Source of the DNA: Volutella citrinella
Lineage: Eukaryota > Ascomycota > Sordariomycetes > Hypocreales > Nectriaceae
Assembly: GCA_034401135.1 (NCBI GenBank)
Contig: JAWZSP010000004.1
Coordinates: 3,968,001-4,032,000 of the forward strand
Length of the DNA stretch: 64,000 nt
Reading direction: 5' to 3'
The position numbers were made by a program, and so were the translations under genes. Shown here piece after piece: positions 36,206 through 48,502 of the stretch. Position 1 is the first letter of the stretch; each line of letters starts with the position of its first letter. The notes beneath the pieces are model-generated. The model searched no databases. It was not told where the DNA came from and saw only the letters and a program-made list of their open reading frames with translations.

Positions 36206-37388
36206 TCACGACTCGTCCATTGCCTCGCCGTCGTCCACCACCCGGCTCTTGCGTTTCTGCCTCTTGGCGGACGCTGGCGTCGGCGCCGCCTGCTGCCCTG
36301 GCCGTCCCCGCCCCAGCATCGTCACGACACGCTCCAGGCCTTCCACCTCGGCGCGGGTAATCTTGCTTCCTTCTCCCTGCCACTCCCCGTCGCGCACCTC
36401 GCCTTGCGCACCGAGCTCTAGGCCGCGGGCGCTCTCGAGGAACTTGCGCGACGCGCCCTCGACATACTCGACACGCTCCCGGCGCCAGCTCTTGGGCTCG
36501 GCGCCATCGTCGTCGTCGTCCTCGGCCTCAGTGGCATCGCCTGCCACGGGTGCCAGGTCGGGTAGCAGCGTGCGCAGCGACGTTGATAGCGCGCGCAAGG
36601 CCTGCAGCTGCGAAAGGGTGAACTCGGCTGTCGTAGCAATCGGGCTGTCTGCGCCGGTGTCCTGGAGCCCGGCCTTGTCGCGCAGGAAGCCAAAGGGGCT
36701 GGGCTTCGAGGGCACGCCCTCCTCGGCCTTGACGCCGCGCGCCGACGGCTCGCCCAGCGCGGTGCGCAGCTTCTCCAGCAGCGCGTCGTTCTGGGAGCGC
36801 TCCGTCTCCAGCGCCGCGTGGAGCTTCTGGCTGGCGTGCAGCCTGCGCCTCAGCGCGGAGACGGACTCGCGCGTCGGGCGATCGGGCGCGCCTTGCCCGT
36901 CGTCGCCCACGGATGCGAGGTCGAGCCCCTCGTAGTGTGCGAGGCGGATGTAGGGCTGCTTGGCGGCGGGCACGACGAGGATGTTGCGCATCGTGTAAAG
37001 CTCAAACAAATCAAAGTTCTTGTCGATGGCGGCGTTGAGCAGTGTCTCGAGCTGGTGCGTGCCGTTTTCAATCTCTAGCTTGGCCGCCTCCTCGGGACTC
37101 AGTGGCGTCGTGCCATCGCGGGCGGCGTCGCGGGCGAGATGACGGGCGGAGAAGCCGAGGTTCTGGGGCGGGATGGAGAGGAGGAGGCGCTCCACGGAGT
37201 CGAGGGCGCGATCGGCGAGGACGTTGACAGTGTTGATGATGTCGTCCAGCAGGGACTGCGCGGAGGAGTGTGGGTTAGCCAGGGTATCGCAACAACGAGC
37301 GAGGGTGAGCCGGGAGGAGGCATACGATCGGGGGGTAGCCGAAGTGCTCTGTGAGCAGTTCGTAGTCTGAGTTTTCTGGAGCCGACAT
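36206..37388 (-). CDS. MIS12: Kinetochore MIND/MIS12 complex subunit Mis12 (Mtw1)
   Basis: Mis12/Mtw1 links inner-kinetochore chromatin to the Ndc80 microtubule-binding complex. Two exons (37326-37388 and 36206-37255; 70-nt intron) give 370 residues. The conserved N-terminal head reads ELLTEHFGYPPISLLDDIIN, then VLADRALDSVERLLLSIPP. NGTHQLETLLNAAIDKNFDLFE and YTMRNILVVP follow. Coiled coils lie near 130-165 and 225-245. The C-terminal part is acidic then basic and ends PTPASAKRQKRKSRVVDDGE, a likely nuclear targeting region. The gene is head-to-head with the proline-rich gene at 38080. Confidence 0.93.
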
Positions 37389-38079
37389 GGCGGGCGGAGA
37401 GCGGGGGGGTTGATGGGCGGGATGGAGGTTGGTCGTGATGCTCTTCAGACGCGTCTCGTCGCGGTCGATGTGGAGGGGCGCCTCATGCGACTCTTGTCGT
37501 GGGCCCCAGGAAGCCGAGATTATGGAGAGATAATGCAAACAGCCGATACTGTATGTAACTGAGCGCAGCGACCGAAGCGGGTGCTCACTGCTGGTGGAAT
37601 TGTTTTTCAATTAATTATCGAAATGCATTTGGAGGTAGGTATCATGATGGCTCTTCTTGCAGTTGGTGTCGCCCGCGATTGGCTCCGCTATTGGTGCACG
37701 GTTATCCGTCCAGCGACTTCGGGCCGCATGCGTTGCAACCCCGCCATGGCTATGGGGCCCAGCGCTGTGGCGCAACGCATCAGTGGCTTTACGTCACCCT
37801 TTACGAGGCCCCCAGGGCCCTCCCAGCGGATGGCCCTGCATACCTTACCTTAGGTATAGTGAGGGTCTGAGCCTGCTGTAGGCCTCCAACCCCTCCACTC
37901 AGCCCAGTCTAGCGGGATCCAATCTATCGACCCGTTCCCCTGGTTCCCAGAAGGGCAGGCGAGATTGGGCATCACGGCTAGACTTTTGACGACAGGCGGG
38001 TGTGTCTCCTCCCGCCCTCGTCTTCGCCCTTGCAAACCCCAACATTTAGGACCGCCATCGCATCGCGCACGTCGCCACC
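37389..38079. other. Intergenic region between divergent MIS12 and proline-rich genes
   Basis: 691 bp between diverging start codons, containing both promoters and 5' UTRs. No distinct TATA element, repeat or RNA gene is visible. Confidence 0.55.
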
Positions 38080-39461
38080 ATGTCAGCCACGGCAAGCAAG
38101 TACAAGGACAAGGTGAAGAATAAGTGGCAGTCCGAGAATGTCTCCGGCAAGGCCACCGCTGGGGCGTCTGCTGTGCGAGGCAAGGTGGTAGGTCATCCCC
38201 CAGTTGCATGTCTGGAAGCCATGGACATCTGCTCAGGATATCCTCCCGGTGCTCCCTTTCCATGCTCCTCGCTTACCCAGAACTTCTGCGTCTACAGTCA
38301 GGTTTAGTCCATCGCAACAAGAACACTTCTTCCGATGACGCCGCCAACCACGTCTCCCGCCCCCTCAACCAGCTGCGTGATCCGGCGTCCTTCGCACCAC
38401 CACCCAAGCGCACCGGTACCGGCCTCGCTCCTCCGCCTCCCCGTGAAAAGGTCAAGCGCAGTGTCGTCCCATCTCCGTCAAAGTACCAGGACCCGCGTTA
38501 TGAAGCGGAGGAAGACTACCAGCCTGCGCAGAATCAGCTTCTTCTGGAGAATGGGGAGCAGGAGCCCGGGCCGCCCCAACCGTATCGTGTAAACACCACG
38601 GGCTTGTCGACGAGTCACCTCCCTCCCCCGCCGGGACGGCGAGACGGTGCAGATGGACGATCGCCGCCGCCGCCCTCGTATGAAGCTGCCGTCGCTCCCG
38701 GACACACGCAATCAGCGCCCTCGAAGCCGCCGCCTCCAAGCCTGCCGCCCCGTCTCCCGCCAAGGACAAACTCCGGAAACTCCGTCGCAAGCCAGGCTTC
38801 CGCAGGCAGTGGCATGCTTAACCAAGGCGCCGTCAGCAGGCTTGGGAATGCAGGTGTCAACGTCCCGGGTTTCGGCATCGGCCGCTCCAGCCCGGCGTCC
38901 AGCAACTCCCCGACTCCCCCACCACCACCAAGGCCCAACGCCGCGCCTCAGGCTTCGCACATGAACGAGCTCCAGAATCGCTTCTCTAAGCTCGGTTCAT
39001 CGGGTTCAGCCTCACCCACGGATGCCAGCGCCGGCGAAGGTACCACCTGGGCACAGAAGCAGGCCGCGATCAAGACGGCCTCGGCTTTCCATAAGGATCC
39101 GTCCTCAGTGTCCTTTGCGGATGCACGCAGTGCTGCTAGCACCGCCAACAATTTCCGCCAGCGACACGGCGACCAGATTGCGGCGGGGGCACAGGCGGCT
39201 GGAAACCTGAACCAAAAGTACGGTATCGCGAACAAGATTGGAGGCATCGCCGGATCCTCGGACACACCGGGGCAAGCGGCGCCGGCGGCTGGCGGTGTCG
39301 CGGGAGCGGCCTCGACCATGGCGGGGCTGGCGGGCAAGAAGAAGCCGCCGCCTCCGCCGCCCAAGAGGAGGCCCGGGTTGAGCGGTGCGCCAGTTGCACC
39401 AGCTGCTCCGGCCGATGATGCACCTCCCCCGATCCCCATGTCGACCCGGCCGACGTTTTGA
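38080..39461 (+). CDS. Proline-rich low-complexity protein, possibly Aim3-like/actin-patch related
   Basis: Two exons (38080-38187, 38298-39461) give 423 residues. The N-terminus is short, basic and Ser/Thr/Lys-rich (MSATASKYKDKVKNKWQSEN). The middle is disordered with many polyproline runs (LAPPPPREK, SHLPPPPGRR, PSKPPPPSLPPRLPPR) of the kind bound by SH3 and WW domains. After about residue 280 comes a more ordered Ala/Gly/Gln segment with TWAQKQAAIKTASAFHKDPS, RQRHGDQIAAGAQAAGNLNQ and KYGIANKIGG. The C-terminus has another proline block, KKKPPPPPPKRRPG. Fungal proteins of this layout have been linked to Aim3 and cortical actin patches, but I hold that only as a suggestion. The start has a strong GCCACCATG context. 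Confidence 0.82.
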
Positions 39462-39788
39462 GAAACTGTACCATAAACTGTTGGCATTGCAAGGCGCATA
39501 TGGAGTCATAATTCTCACAATCTAGTTTTTCACAGCATCATTTCATTCTCGTCGTATTGCTGGACCCTGTTCCTCTTGAACATCTTTTTCTCGGCATTTC
39601 ACATATGCGCTGGATGTGGAACAAGTTGTTGGAACATGGTAATTCAGACTGGATTGAATTCACAGCCATTTCTTTTGGTTTCATCGCTATATCATGGGGC
39701 AACATATGCCAAGGGCTCAATCGCATCCATTTGGCATGTCATATCCTTTTAAATGCTTGCATCCGTGAGCTGCGACGCAGTCTCCCGC
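39462..39788. other. Convergent 3' intergenic region (proline-rich/TCTP)
   Basis: 327 bp of AT-richer sequence between converging stop codons, consistent with two 3' UTRs. Confidence 0.55.
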
Positions 39789-40715
39789 TTAGACCTTCAT
39801 CTCATCGAGGCCGTGCTTCCAGACAATGACGTAGGGGGTGACACCATCCTCACGGTAGTTGAGGAGGACAATACTGTAAGACTATTAGCGATTGCGCTAC
39901 GGGGCCGGAGCTGCAGGATGGGCCGCGGAGGGGATACGAACATTCCATCAGGGTCCATGGACTCGCCAGTGAAGAACTCGAAGTCCTTGAAGTTGGGGAG
40001 GATGACCTCCTTGACGTACTTGGAGGCGCCCTTCTCGAAAGCGGTGATGGTCTCGGCAGGGGCATTCTTCTCCTGGAGCTTGGCCTTGACAGACTTCATG
40101 TAGCCTGTTGAAAAAGTTAGCCAATCCCGGGGAGCTACGAGGTCGCGGACAAAACTGGAGTGGAGTCGCACCCTTGAGGTAGGCCAGGTAACCCTTCTTG
40201 TCGAAAGAGGTGCTCTGGAGACGGAAAGAGTGGACGATGTTGTTGACCTTGGTGGCGGCGTCCTCGAGACCCTCGTCGGCCTCCTCGGCGGAAGCGTTGG
40301 CACCAGTGTCTGGAAGGAGTGTTGAGTTAGTGTGTGTTTTGCTCCGTCTGTTGCCATCGACGACGATCGGGGTGGCGGGGTTGTTCGGCCGCAAGCTCCT
40401 TGAGCTTGAATTTGCAGCACAGACGAGGCTCATTGCACGTACCGACATTGACGGCACCCTCCTCAATCATGGCACAGTCGGCCTCGTAGACGATGCCATC
40501 GACCTCCTTGAGGTCGTACGAGTCGGAGATGATCTCGTCGCCGGTGAGGAAGTCCTGTCGAATTGCGGGGTCAGAAAAGGCCAAAACACGCGGGGCTGCT
40601 TGGGAGCCGAGTGAGGGGTTGTTGTTGCTGCTGTTGTCCGAGGCGCGCACCCAGCCGTGCCGTGGGGCCGCTGCCTCTTGGGGGGGGAGACGTGTCGTAC
40701 CTTGTAGATGAGCAT
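39789..40715 (-). CDS. TMA19: Translationally controlled tumour protein homologue (TCTP/Tma19)
   Basis: A small abundant cytosolic protein that associates with ribosomes and, in other eukaryotes, with microtubules and small GTPases. Five exons in translation order (40701-40715, 40443-40554, 40172-40309, 39942-40104, 39789-39873) give 170 residues, the typical TCTP size. The start [20 protein letters not shown] is nearly invariant in the family. [20 protein letters not shown] contains the mobile acidic loop, and [20 protein letters not shown] belongs to the helical hairpin. The C-terminus is [20 protein letters not shown]. The first coding exon is only 15 nt. The splice at 39941 uses GTTCGT, a less common donor, but it is the one that keeps the conserved frame. 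Confidence 0.95.
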
Positions 40716-41839
40716 GGTGGCGGTGGTTTTCTGAGGGTGGCCTGGGATTGGGAAAGGGAGGGTGATGCGAAGTGAGGAAAAAAAATTGGGTTGGGAGGGA
40801 GAGAGAGAAAAGCTGAGGATTCGAGCCCAAATACACGGACGCTATTGGGGCAGACAAAAATCAACGTGGGCACTCAGAGGAGGACGAAGTGGCGGGGCTG
40901 TGGTGGGGTGGTGCGGGCTAGTCCAGGGATAGCTTAGCGTTAAAACTCGCTTCTGCGGTGCTATCATTTTTCCGGCCTCCGACCACGTCGACAAGCTATC
41001 CAACCGCACCATGCCTGCAGGAATGCTGCGCACTGCGCCCAAACGAGGAGATGGAATCCCAGGAAGGCAGGTAAGGGGGCGACACTCGATACATGGCCGT
41101 TGATTGCCGGCACCAAGACAATCTCCGGCCGCGGTATAGTGATGGCAAGTCAATTGCTGCTTTATCGGTGTCGGTCATCTACAAGAAGACTCTGATGCCT
41201 GCAGAGCTCCAGAGCTATTGGTGCCGAGACGGGTCCACTTTTACCGTCCGTCTCTCCGTAAGCCGGCCCCACCGACTCCCGGGTCCGATACTGTCCTTGT
41301 ATTTTGACTGTCACAGGCCACCAGATACAACCGCGTCTCCTTCCAATTTTCTCGGTCACACAGCCGCATCAGTCTGTCGTGAATCTCCGTCGCGGGTCAA
41401 ATTTAGCATCCTCCACCCGCGGGTCGGGCCCTCCGAGCTACCCAATTTTGAGGTCGGCGACTCGTCAATGCATTTTGGCCAATCCCGGACGCCGTCAGCA
41501 GCCCTGCGGTAGCCGATTGTGGAAATAATCCATGCCGCTGACTCTGATAGCCCGGACGGCGTGCCCTTGTGGGGCCGGCCAGCTAATGTGCGTCGCCGTA
41601 AACCTGGCCCTCTCCGGCGTCGACCGGCCGTTTCCGGCAAGCAATGGCCTCCGCTGATGTCGCCCGGTGCCTGTTTCCAGTTGATCGTATCGCCGAACGC
41701 CATGCTTCAGCGCACGAGCTCTGAGCATCGATGTATAAAGAAGCGACACAGGGACTTTCACAAATATGTCTGCAACAGCTCCCAACCCCCAACCATCCAG
41801 TCATCTCGTGTAATCCAATCCCCAACACTCTTCTTCATC
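40716..41839. other. 1.1-kb intergenic region between divergent TCTP and PAN-protein genes
   Basis: Contains both promoters. TATAAAG lies at 41734, about 100 bp upstream of the secreted-protein start. Other open frames are short and unsupported. Confidence 0.55.
41734..41740 (+). promoter_or_regulatory. TATA box of the PAN-like secreted protein gene
   Basis: TATAAAG 100 bp upstream of the ATG at 41840, followed by a pyrimidine/AC-rich leader. Distance and sequence fit a regulated fungal promoter. Confidence 0.45.
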
Positions 41840-42725
41840 ATGATCCCAAACCGCATCACTGCAATCCTGGTCCTTTTTGGAGTCATCGAGGCTCAGGCTG
41901 GCCCAGTGGCTCGTGCTTCTGAGCCTGAATGCATGATTCTCAACGCGAGGCCCGCCAGTCTCGTCTACGGCGGACAAGGATTTCTGGTCGATGATTCCAA
42001 GAAACTAGGCAAACCAGTCTCTGCACATGATGTCACAGCCTGCGCAGACATATGCGCCAAGACCGAGTCATGCTCCTACTTCAACTTTGTCCGCAACATC
42101 AACTCCTGCAATATATTCGCAGGCGGCATTCGTGAGGCTGGCTATGCCGATGATGCCGTGTCTCGGGCCAGCTTCTTTGAACTGGAGTGTTTCCAGTGCA
42201 GCACAGGTAAGCCACCGCTCCAGCCGATTGATTCCCCTTGTTGAGCTGACACGCGTTGCTCCAGCCGGAACACTGTTCGCCCTGGACTTCAACGACCGAG
42301 ACATCGGAAAGTGGGGTCTCGAGATGCCTGATGAGGATTCCTTCTTCCTTGACATCCGCAGGAAGTCAGACTCTTACGCACTCCGACTGATCGAAGCGAA
42401 AACAACTGGCTTCGTTCAGGTTCAGTACAAGCCGCTGTTCAACCTCGACGCCGGGGCCACATATCGCGTTACTTTCCTGTCCAAAACCAGCAAGAAGGGC
42501 ATTGAGCCATTTGATAACATCAGGGTCAAGTTCACTCGAAATGGCGAGACAGTGTTTGAGGCGTTTCCGGAACTTCCTACTCCCTACCTCGATTGGACGC
42601 AGTTCTCCTCCAAGTTCAAGGTTCCACAGGGAAAGGGCGGCCAGGCCTCCTTCTCTTTTGCGGTTCAGGCTTCCGGGTCGGAGCTTGACTGGTACTTTGA
42701 TGGAATCTACCTGCAAAAGCTGTAA
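41840..42725 (+). CDS. Secreted PAN/apple-like protein with C-terminal galactose-binding-like domain
   Basis: Two exons (41840-42206, 42265-42725) give 275 residues. A signal peptide is clear (about 1-20, MIPNRITAILVLFGVIEAQA), so the protein should leave the cell or sit in the wall. Residues about 30-122 hold the cysteine pattern of a PAN/apple-type module: DVTACADICAKTESCSYFNF, then INSCNIFAGG and FFELECFQCS. The C-terminal part (about 123-275) looks like a beta-sandwich carbohydrate- or ligand-binding domain: GTLFALDFNDRDIGKW, LDAGATYRVTFLSKTS and SGSELDWYFDGIYLQKL. The intron falls exactly between the two modules. No catalytic residues are recognised. Adhesion or glycan binding is inferred from folds only. 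Confidence 0.82.
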
Positions 42726-43110
42726 TCGATGTATTGCGAGAGGGGGGGAGCTGGTCATCATGGCATGGGACGCGTGCAACACCGCGCGAGATTTTATTGC
42801 AGTGAGGAAAGTAAATAAAGCCGACTGTTGTAAATAGGTAGTCTAGACAAACTATTAAGAAAATATAGGTAGAAAACCAATGGCGAAACTGCCGTCTATG
42901 ATTACGTGTAGTCTCCGTTCTTTTCAGCCAAACAATGGGCCACTCCAACAATTCTTGCCAATCTAAACAACCCCTTGATCTATAGTATTATCCCAAACTC
43001 AGAATGCGGAGGACACCCAGGTCCAGTAGCCACCCCCTCTCTGCCGCAAGTATCTTTACAGATTTCTTTCTTCCTTGCGGACTCTCATACAGCGAGAATA
43101 CTCAAGTCGC
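42726..43110. other. Convergent 3' intergenic region (PAN protein/ABC transporter)
   Basis: 385 bp, AT-richer, between converging stop codons. Nothing besides expected 3' UTRs. Confidence 0.55.
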
Positions 43111-46100
43111 TCAGTTCATCTTTGTCTTGCTCTTCTTCGGGACCCGGGCAAGCCAGTAGAAGAAGATGGCGCCGCCGATGTTGAAGGCGACGTAGACCCA
43201 GAGCAGGCCAAAGTTTCGCCAGCGGTTGTCGAAGCTGACGTTGAGCCCTGCCAGGAAGGAGTCGGTGCTGTCCATTGGGCAGAAGACGCACTGCTCCATG
43301 CTGAGCCCGCTGCCTTGGATCAGCTTACCTCCGCGGGTGCCCATATAAGGGGCCAGGTAGTTGTCACAGGTCATGCCGGCAGTCGGAGCGAAGCGGAGAA
43401 TCTCGCTGGCGGCGCACTCGACGGGGGCATGTGCCAGCGTCGTGCCCATGAACCCTTCTACGACGTACGTGAAGGGGTTCACTCTGTACATGAAGATCCA
43501 GAAACCAGGGAGGTCCTTTGGCCCAGCTAGAATGCCGCAGAAAATGAACATCATGATGAAGAGGAGGTTCATAATGCCGCCAGCGGTGTCGACATCGGGC
43601 AACCCAGCAATCATCATGTGGGCGAAGGTTGAAGCGAGCATGAAGAACATCCAGACGTGCAAAAAGATGGTAATTCCTCTCGAGTGCACTTGGCCCGTCC
43701 ACTCAGCGTTGCGGTAAAGACCAATTGGGTAGTACCAAGTGATGAAGCTCAGCACGGCCATGAGCTATGAAGAAACTCAGTGTTAGATATGCTTCTTGAA
43801 CAATTCCCGACAAGGGTGCCTGTTGGACTTACCGAATTCCACACGATCTCAACAATCACAGTAGCAAACATGAACGACTGCCAAGAATACGTCTTTGCAG
43901 GACGCTCGCGCGCCTCGTACAATGTCCGATGCTCGCAAAAGACGGACATGAGCTGTTCACCAATCTGGCTAAAGATGGAAAGAAACATGAAGACTCCAAA
44001 CATCTGGTTTTGGAGGCCGCGCATGGAACTGGGCATGTTCAGCAGGGACAATCCTATGAAGAGTGTCTGACATCCGTTGTTAGTTTCCGCAAATGATACA
44101 ACAGGAGATACGGGGCACATACCGAGCCAACAGTGAGAAGCACCTTGGAATAGATATAGCCTGGGCTGCGCCAGTACTGCTGAAACACTCGCTTGGTGAC
44201 CTCCTTGACTTGGACGCGGAAGGGTGCGGCAAACTCGGTATAGTCAGACTTGGATATGGACTGTTGATCAGCGGCCGCCGTGTTGTGGCTCGGCCCCTTG
44301 GAGCTCAACCTTGTCAGCTCTTCTTGGACACCGCGGTATTCAGGTGACTGTCTCCAGGTGGCAGGCCAGTCAATGTCGCTGTGGGCTCCGGGAGCTGCGC
44401 CAATGACCTCGAGCATGTGTTCGGCAGGGTTCTTCCCTTGGGGCAGGGCAGGGCCTCCGTTTCGGACGAAATAGTCCATGAGCGCGTGGGAATCCTGGCC
44501 AATCTCTCCAAAATAGACAGTCTTGCCGCCCTTGGCTAGCAGCAACAGGCGGTCAAATCTCTGAAACAACATAGCAGAAGGCTGGTGGATTGTGCAGAGA
44601 ATGGCCTGGCCGCTGTTGGTCAGCCTCTCCATCAGGTTGCAGATGGACCAGGACGTTTGGCTATCCAGGCCCGAGGTTGGCTCATCGAGGAACAAGAGCA
44701 GCTGCGGACGAGCTGCCAGCTCGACTCCTATCGTGAGTCTCTTGCGCTGTTCGACGTTCAGGCCTTCTCCGGGGACACCGATCACCGCATCTGAATATTC
44801 CTCCATGCCCAGCAATCCGATGACAGTGTCCACGTAGGCAACTTTTTCCTCCTTAGAATAACGGGCCGGCTGCCGCAACAGAGCGCTAAAGGTGAGAGCC
44901 TCTCGGACCGTAGACGAGGGGAGATGCAGATCTTGTTGAGTCACATAGCCTGTCTTGCGTTGGAATGAAGAATCCCGAGAGCAACCGTCAACCAGTGCCT
45001 CGCCGCTGATGACGCCCATGGTGACACGATTTGCTAAAACATCAAGTAGAGTTGTCTTTCCAGCACCCGAGACGCCCTATTTTTATCAAGCAGTTAGCAT
45101 ACCATCCTTCCCCATTGCCGGGGCAAGAGGGGCCTTACCATCAACGCCGTCAGGGTGCCAGGCTTGACCCAACCGTCAACATGATCCAGAATCCGTCGAT
45201 CTTCGCCCTTGACCTTGACATTGTAGCAGATGTCTTTCCAGTGGAAAATAGATGTCTGCTTTTGCACGTCACCTGATTCGTTTCCTGACTTTTCGCTTGT
45301 TCGCACCATGCTGGGGTTCGCGGCCCGGCCAGCCTCGGCATCATCGGCCGACGAGGTGCGCACCTGCTTCTTCATGGCAGCCCGGGTAAAGACAAGGATC
45401 TCACCCTTGGAGCGCTCAGAGGAAACATACTCGGTGGTGAAGAGGTGGAGTCCCATGAACAGGATCATGAAGGCGATCAACACCCCGAGATTCCTCCACT
45501 TGTGGGAGTTGACGAAGCCAAAGGCCTTTTGGAGATAGACCTCGCCGGAAACAGTTGAGATTCCAGGCACAGAGCCCGCGACGTTGCAGACCGAGTTGAC
45601 AGCAGCAATGGAAGAGAAGCTGGGACCGGAGGGCACGTAGTCGGAGCAGGGAAAGTCTCGTCCGACGAATTCGTTGAGGTAGATGCTCTCGAGGCCGTAG
45701 TAGACGGGGTTTATCCACCTGATCCACCCCAGCCAGACTTGCATGTAGGATGGGGGTATAGCGAAGCCTGTGTACAGTACCAGGCCCAGAAGGATAATGG
45801 AAGCCGGTGCCAGTGCTTGGGCCATTGACTTTGTGACGGATCCAATGAACCGGAACATCATCGACATGGTCAGAGTGAGGACAAAGGAGAAGAGGAGGTA
45901 GAAGAAGAAGGGGCCCGGTTCGCGCCTCAAGTTGGTCATGAAATACAGTGTCAAGTTCATGATTAGCATATTGACAATCTTATACGGGAGGTCTGTAATC
46001 ATGGCTGAGAGAGCCTCGGCGCTGGGATGATAGAAGGCATAGCGTGAGTGCTTCTCGACGACTTTCCTCTTGGCATAGAGCGTCATAATCTCAAGGATGC

Positions 46101-47833
46101 TACCGAAAGCATTAACCAAGACGGCAAAGAAGAGCAGAACAGTGCGGCGGAAGAAGCTGGTGGTGTTTTCGGGCAAGTTGTAGAAGACGCTGGCGACAAT
46201 CAAGACTTCAAATAGGTTGGAGACGAGCATCGTCAGAGCAATCGAGGGATCACCCTTGAGCATGGTAAAGCCGCGCCACAACGTGATTGACATTTGCTCA
46301 AAGTAGGAGAGGTTGTATGGCGAGGTCTCGCGCTGTATCGAAGACTGGTCATGCCGGCGAGACGTAAAGAAGTGGTCGTGGTCGGGTCCGTCAAAGGGAT
46401 GGCGGGCCTCATACGCAGCAATCTCACGGAGCAGCTGTGCGCGGTCGTGGCTTTCCCTCCAGGTGCGCTCAAACTCTTCTGGGGATCGAGGGACCTTTGA
46501 CTCCCATCCCTCGCGAACAATGCGCTCAGAGGCGCTCGTCATGGAGGTGAGGAAGTCGGCCGTCGTTTGCTGATTCGGGCAATGGAAGCCGAGGGCCTCA
46601 AAGTATCTCCTCGCCTCGTTCGCCCGGCCGAAGAAAATCTGGCGGCCTTCGTAGAGCACCAGGACTTTATCGAACAGCTAAGGAAGCAGCAGTCAGCACA
46701 TGTCAGTTGTTGTAGAACAACGGCCTTGGCCGAGGATATGCACTTACATCATAGGCAGCTTGGGGAGCCTGATAGATGGCAACGCAAGACGTGCATCCGA
46801 TGACATCCGCCTGCGTCCTGAGCGTCTTGCAAAACTCAATGGCGTTGGCGGAATCAAGACCACGGGTGCTATTGTCCCAGCACTGGATCGGGGAAAAGCC
46901 AAGGGCAGCCTCGGCGATGGTGACTCTCTTGCGCTCGCCGCCGCTGACCCCACGGACAAAGTCGTTACCAACCCGAGTGTTCTTGGTATGAGAGATGCCA
47001 AAGACAGCCATGATGACATCCCTGAGATGTTCCGCATACTCGCGGCGCGTTGTCCCAGCGGGGATGTTCTTGGGGCATCGCGATCGCGCTGCAAAATACA
47101 AGGTGTCGCCAACCGTCAGGTGCGGGAAGTGATGGTCTACTTCGGCCGTGTAGATGGCGTCCCCCCGGTAGGCCTTCTTGATCTGCTCAGCCCGAATACC
47201 CTGGTAGTTGATGTTGGCCTTGTCGCTGACGTGAAAGCCGTGGGTATCGCCTGCCACTGTCTTGAGGAACGTCGAACAGCCAGAACCAGGAGGGCCAAGC
47301 ACGCAGAGCATCTCGCCACTCTCTACAAGGCCCTCGAGCCCGTACAGGATGTCGATACGCTGGCCCTTAGAACCAAACAGGCCTCGCAAGGTGCTCATCC
47401 CGTTGAGAACGACATTGGTGACATTCTTCTGGAAGTCTGTAGCCGTGCCGTAGCCATGGACATCGAGATCCTTGAAGGCGAAGCCAGCTGATCTCGGCTT
47501 GTGGCCATCGGACGCCGCAGTTCTAGATTTGAGGTACGCAGCGGCCCATCTCTTGGCGCTGAAGTCAGGGGAATCGGGATCCAGCGGGCTGTCCTGGGCA
47601 ACAGGGAAGGACAGGGTGTGATGGGCGTCGTTCTCGGATCGGCAAGTGAGTCTTCGCGCCAGGTCGTGTATCCCAGCTTCGATCTCGTCCTCGTCCTCGC
47701 CATTGACGATGCCCTTCTCCCCAGCCTCTGACGGGCATAGGGTCTCATTGGCAGCGGTAGTCTGGCTCTCTGGCAGAGTGATTGCCGACGAACCTGGGGC
47801 GGCGGGAGGTTTGGCCTCGATTTCGGGTGCCAT
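43111..47833 (-). CDS. PDR-type full-size ABC-G multidrug transporter
   Basis: A plasma-membrane ATP-driven exporter with (NBD-TMD)x2 order. Five exons in translation order (46748-47833, 45139-46677, 44123-45076, 43833-44066, 43111-43764) give 1,488 residues. NBD1 has the fungal PDR Walker A with Cys for Lys (GPPGSGCST, near 185), a good signature (VSGGERKRV) and a degenerate Walker B ([12 protein letters not shown]). NBD2 is the reverse: canonical Walker A (GVSGAGKTT, from 876), degenerate signature (LNVEQRKRL) and canonical Walker B ([14 protein letters not shown]). Each half is followed by about six membrane helices, with a large cysteine-containing extracellular loop near the C-terminus. 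Family members export azoles, plant defence compounds and toxins. The gene diverges from a Zn2Cys6 regulator, a probable controller. Confidence 0.96.
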
Positions 47834-48066
47834 TGCGAGCTCCTCTACCAGGTTTCCGCTTCACAGAGAAGCGGATACGATTCCTGGAGGGTTGCAGAAA
47901 CTGAGTGATGTTGTCGATTACACGATGAGAAGGTGGAAGTAACAAAGAGAAATAATGTGGCAGTGGCAGGGACTTTGACGGTTTAAAAGATGCTATCTCT
48001 TGTGGAAGCCAAAGAAATCCAGTGCCATTGGAAGGGAAAAAAAGAAGATGAAGAAGTTCGAATGCG

Positions 48067-48072
48067 TTTATA
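48067..48072 (-). promoter_or_regulatory. TATA box of the ABC transporter gene
   Basis: TATAAA read on the minus strand, about 235 bp upstream of the transporter start at 47833. Position is plausible for a TATA box with a long leader. Confidence 0.4.
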
Positions 48073-48478
48073 TGCAGGTTCTCCTTGCTCCCCCTGACAT
48101 CACCGTCATCTTCTTTGTTGCCGATGCCTTTTTCTCGGTCCGGACAATGCCAAGGCCGGGTGGATCGTGGCGGGAGATTCTCCCACGTTTAGTCCGGGTC
48201 CATCTGTGTCATTGCCTTGTTGCCGATCTAGATCTGGCCGAAGCAGGCACGACGCAACCAATCGAAGGCAGTTGCTTTGCTCTACGTCCGTTTCATTTTT
48301 TTTCGTTCTTTTTTCATATTAACATCATCCATCCGTATGTCTGTCTACTTGGACTATTGCGTGCTCTAAAAGTACAAGCATTTACTGTGGCATATGCCGA
48401 TGATTCGAATCACCAGTTGAGCTTGCACGTCAACCATTCACTCGCCATCAGAGGCAGATCCAGTACTGGCATTTCGGT

Positions 48479-48502
48479 GCTCTCATAGGGACTCTCATAG
48501 GG
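48479..48502. repeat. Imperfect 12-bp tandem repeat, two copies
   Basis: The unit ACTCTCATAGGG occurs at 48491-48502, preceded directly by a copy with one difference. It lies midway in the divergent promoter. Confidence 0.6.

Noticed and set aside
36033..36935. 300-codon open frame opposite the MIS12 exon
   Set aside because: It is antisense to a well-supported conserved protein, rich in Ser/Pro/Arg and without motifs; it arises from GC-rich codon composition.
43111..47833. Several separate transporter genes in a row on the minus strand
   Set aside because: The five exons join in phase into one PDR protein with the normal order of two NBDs and two membrane halves.
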